From contig JARFJB010001947.1 in assembly GCA_036346205.1 (NCBI GenBank), positions 691,001-755,000 of the forward strand: DNA of 64,000 bases, read 5' to 3'. Below the pieces are notes generated by a model, which saw only the letters and a list, made by a program, of their open reading frames with translations, made no database searches and had not been told where the DNA came from. Source of the stretch: Vesta saturnalis. Taxonomy: Eukaryota; Arthropoda; Insecta; Coleoptera; Lampyridae. Both the position numbers and the translations under genes were made by a program. Below are positions 61,065 through 64,000 of the stretch, in pieces. The number at the start of each line of letters is the position of its first letter. Positions within the stretch are counted from its first letter, which is position 1.

Positions 61065-63279
61065 ATTTGTATAGGATACAAAATAGAAAACTAGTATCAG
61101 ATCTTTAGGATCATTTTTTTTGAGTTTGAAGTGCAGAAAAACAAACAACATTAAATATTAAACTAATTCTTACTTTGTATCTTCACTAACATGTGAGATA
61201 AGTTCGGCGTAAATTCAACCTTTTATATTGTCAAAAATCATCGTACTTTCTCAAAATTCAATTTTGCGTAAATTACTAATATTGTAGGTACACAATAGTT
61301 TTTCGCTTTTAGGTTAAAATAGTGTATGAATTTATGTTCAATTGCTTTAACACATAAATGGTTACTATTGCCGTAATTTTAATAAAAAATCACTTATTCA
61401 CGAACGTTATACATATATTATTCTAACACCTGTGAAGATATCATATGTAAAACTATCTACTACAGATTACTATTTTTGTTGTTTAAGGTTACAAATTTAA
61501 AATTATTTGCACTAATTTCAACGCTACATTTACAATTAATGTTATCCGCGTATTCGTCAACTACTTGGCCTGGTATTGTTAACGCAGAGTTTATTTAGAA
61601 AATGCATTAGATAGTATTATAACTTAAACATTTACCTAAGTTACAGTGTGTAAAAATCACTCTTTTAATTTAAATGAGTTACGGTTCTACACAAGTACTT
61701 GTAAATTCATATTTTGTACGAATTTCTTGGCATATTCTAAAACATGTTTAGATTTTTATAAAACATTTAAGTACAGTCCTATTTTTAAAAGAGTGTTTAA
61801 CAATTGAAATGCATTGGATATAAGCAAGCACCCATGCGTCTATTTGTCGAATATGAAGTCTACACTCGTACTAGATCAGGCAATATTGGATGTCATTCCT
61901 AACGAAACCGACCTTGCGTTTTATCCATACAAATACTGAAATTATAAAAAATGTGGGTTCCATATTTCTAAAAGAAATTCGGAGCTCGTATGCTTAAAAA
62001 CTGCAGATACGTTCCATTAGCTTCCACTTCCCTTTAACCCTTAATTTCACCCCCCTACAAAAAATGTCGAAAACCGCCCTGTGGTATCCACTCTTGTTCA
62101 ATAAGGAACTTATCATCCAAATCTTAATCTCCTAATGGAATTAACCAGGAAAATGATATCAACCTTCAACTTCATGTTTCACCTTCTTAAGGAGAGCATC
62201 TTTTCAAATCGTTTCTTTTTCTACACCTCCACCATGTAGGCTTTCATACCTGAAAATTTCATGTCTCTAAGTTAACTAGTTTGGACTGTGGGTGATGGGC
62301 AGGTCAAGCAGTCAGTCAACTTTGTGATTCATACATAAAAATTGCTAAATTGTGGTAGCCTTAGTTTTCATAATAGTATTGCGAAATTGTTGAAAACAAG
62401 ACGAATTCTCATTTTTCGGTTACTGTTCCAAAAATTAATCAATCCATCCAAACAACTTTTAAAATATTAAAAGTATAAGGTAATATCTAAGTCATTTAAG
62501 GGTTAAAGCGGTGAGCTAAACTTTACTTCGGGCCACTAGTGACATAGTTTTACTTGAACACGCATTGTTGTTTTTTCATTTTTTTAATTCCTTTCACTTA
62601 ACTTTTCTTTAAAGACTACCTTATAAACTTATTTATTGATATTTACATTATGCTGAATGTGAAATCAGATTTATTTTATAGAATACTGTACTGCGACAGA
62701 CTGCTGATGTTCCTCTTATGGGCATTTACCTCATTGTATTGTTTTTCCTGCATTTTTTTCGCAATGTCAATTTAAAAGAGATTTAATTTTTCACATATCT
62801 TAAGGCAATTTTCATATTTAAATGTGTTAATGATTCCCGGTGTTCGCCAGAAATGTTGCCGAAGTACAAAGCATACTATGACCAGTACCTAAACCTTTAT
62901 CTGTCAGACACATGTTGTAGTCAAATCAAACGGATATACCAACGTTTTTGTAAAACTATGAAGCTTCCTGCTTGGCATCGAGTATCAATACGAAACCCCA
63001 AATAAATAACTAAAAGCAAGAATATTAAGTTAAATTGCTCCTATTGACCTCAAAGTTGTTTAGTCTTCTTGGGTTTGAACGTTCCAAACCCTTGAAATTA
63101 ATTTTTGTACTATATTTGAAACTTCTCTGGAACAAAGCTAAAATAAGCTTTCTTGGCATCCACGAAATCTACGATTTTGCCATAAATCCTATTAAATAAT
63201 TCAACTAATGCATAAATTTCATAAATTTTTATTGTTCTGCTAGAAATATCAAAGGATTGGATAAAAACTTTAAGCTATA
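61065..63279. other. AT-rich sequence, no gene seen
   Basis: No frame with coding character. A stretch around 62080-62330 is slightly richer in GC and reads like worn transposon DNA, but no end or family could be fixed. Confidence 0.4.
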
Positions 63280-63283
63280 CGTG

Positions 63284-63362
63284 GGTTAAAAATTATTATT
63301 AATTTTATTAATTATTTTATTTGATATTTAATTATTTAATAAAATTAATAATAATTTTTAAT
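63284..63362. repeat. AT-rich inverted repeat
   Basis: AAAAATTATTATTAATTTTA at the left and its exact complement at the right (through 63359), 23-bp arms around a 30-bp centre. Confidence 0.7.
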
Positions 63363-63700
63363 TACATATTTACCTTTGAACTTATTCGTTCAAAACAAAA
63401 ACTTATAATGAATCCTTGCTATATTGCAGGCTCACATTCCATTAATATAAGTAGTTTGATTGTAATCTCATTATAGTTAGAATTTACATCAATTTTACAT
63501 ACATAAAGACAAAATTTACATCGATTGGGGCTTGAACCTTGATGACGCGGTACTCTAGCAAAGTACAAGTTGTAGGTTCATATCCTACTCGAGGTCAACA
63601 TTTTATTTATGTATTTAATAAAATTAATAATAATTTTTAATTACGTATTTACCTTTGAACTTATTCGTTCATAACAAAAACTTATAATAATTTATACGTG
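63336..63700. repeat. Direct repeats flanking a tRNA-like sequence
   Basis: A block of about 72 bp starting TTAATAAAATTAATAATAAT and containing TACCTTTGAACTTATTCGTT occurs at about 63336-63410 and 63615-63690 with very few differences. The interval holds the tRNA-like sequence. Confidence 0.8.
63536..63597 (+). other. tRNA-like relic (acceptor and T arms only)
   Basis: ACCTTGA at 63536 can pair over 7 bp (one G-U) with TCGAGGT at the 3' side. The T arm GTAGG-TTCATAT-CCTAC is perfect and includes a box-B-like GGTTCATATCC. Only 29 nt lie between, too few for both D and anticodon arms, and the conserved A58 is a T. It is thus a tRNA pseudogene or the head of a tRNA-derived SINE, not a working tRNA. 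Confidence 0.5.
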
Positions 63701-64000
63701 AGTTATTATAGGTACCTATATAAGTCACTTATAAAAAATAGCCTGTTTATTCAAAATGTTCACTAGCTAAATTTTTTCCTAAAATATTTGTAACATTGCT
63801 CACTTATATAATAAACTATTATTATCTTTTACTTTGTGAATTTCTAAAAAAAAACTTAATTGGTATATAAATTGGTCCATTGTTTGTGCAATCACCATTA
63901 CGATAAAAAATATGTTTGTTTTATTGTTATAACCAGTAGTATTGATCAAAAAATGAAACATAAAGATATTAACGTCGCATACGGAAAGGTTAAATAATCG
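63701..64000. other. AT-rich end of window
   Basis: Nothing recognised. Confidence 0.4.

Noticed and set aside
60615..61151. Long Val-Tyr, Thr-Phe and Val-Asn repeat frames
   Set aside because: Direct translation of the hexamer array on both strands.
63536..63597. Functional tRNA gene
   Set aside because: Too short for D and anticodon arms and lacks conserved A58.

Overview
The window looks like eukaryotic, arthropod (probably insect) nuclear DNA. It is AT-rich, full of (TA)n, (CT)n and (GT)n microsatellites, and contains short GT-AG introns and decayed copies of piggyBac, PIF/Harbinger, APE-type LINE and Polinton/adintovirus-like elements. I see no intact host gene, rRNA, CRISPR array or bacterial-type operon. 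The insect assignment is an inference from the transposon families.

The main content is remains of virus-like DNA elements. Copy 1 (1-about 9190, cut by the left window edge) has a protein-primed family B DNA polymerase on the + strand. Facing it on the - strand are a retroviral-type integrase, a short 80-residue protein, a DUF8207-like protein, an A32-type packaging ATPase, a double-jelly-roll major capsid protein, a penton-like minor capsid protein, a phospholipase A2/adenain-type protease protein and two accessory genes. Most are broken by stops, frameshifts or deletions; a 288-residue accessory frame is open. Copy 2 (about 46240-56245) repeats the left arm, polymerase, integrase, DUF8207 gene and part of the ATPase in the same orientation. 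A piggyBac element sits inside its polymerase at a TTAA site. Copy 3 (17461-22980) is an internally deleted derivative: inverted terminal-type sequence, the same left arm, a piece of the accessory gene and the other terminal sequence. A 1.7-kb insertion flanked by ACGTG repeats lies within it. From about 56300 to 60640 lies a different, classical Maverick/Polinton polymerase on the - strand, with short introns, zinc-finger cysteines and a proline/arginine-rich frame downstream; a hexamer array lies immediately upstream of its first exon.

Other regions: 9190-15180 is AT-rich and includes a decayed satellite (about 10450-13260). 15690-16870, 24680-25470, 31940-32430 and 35740-36200 belong to one or more noncoding dispersed repeat families. 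26150-28260 holds two converging jockey-like LINE fragments. 32420-37300 is a T/G-skewed noncoding stretch with a repeated 120-bp block. 38820-39690 holds a PIF/Harbinger remnant whose second gene runs into a 1.2-kb pyrimidine array. 42400-46210 is an APE-type, probably RTE-like LINE inserted at the edge of the copy 2 left arm. 61100-64000 is AT-rich, with a tRNA-like sequence between direct repeats.

The copy 1 genes would together form a small double-stranded DNA virus programme: protein-primed replication, integration, capsid assembly, packaging, protease maturation and PLA2 membrane breach. Nearly all of it is inactivated here.
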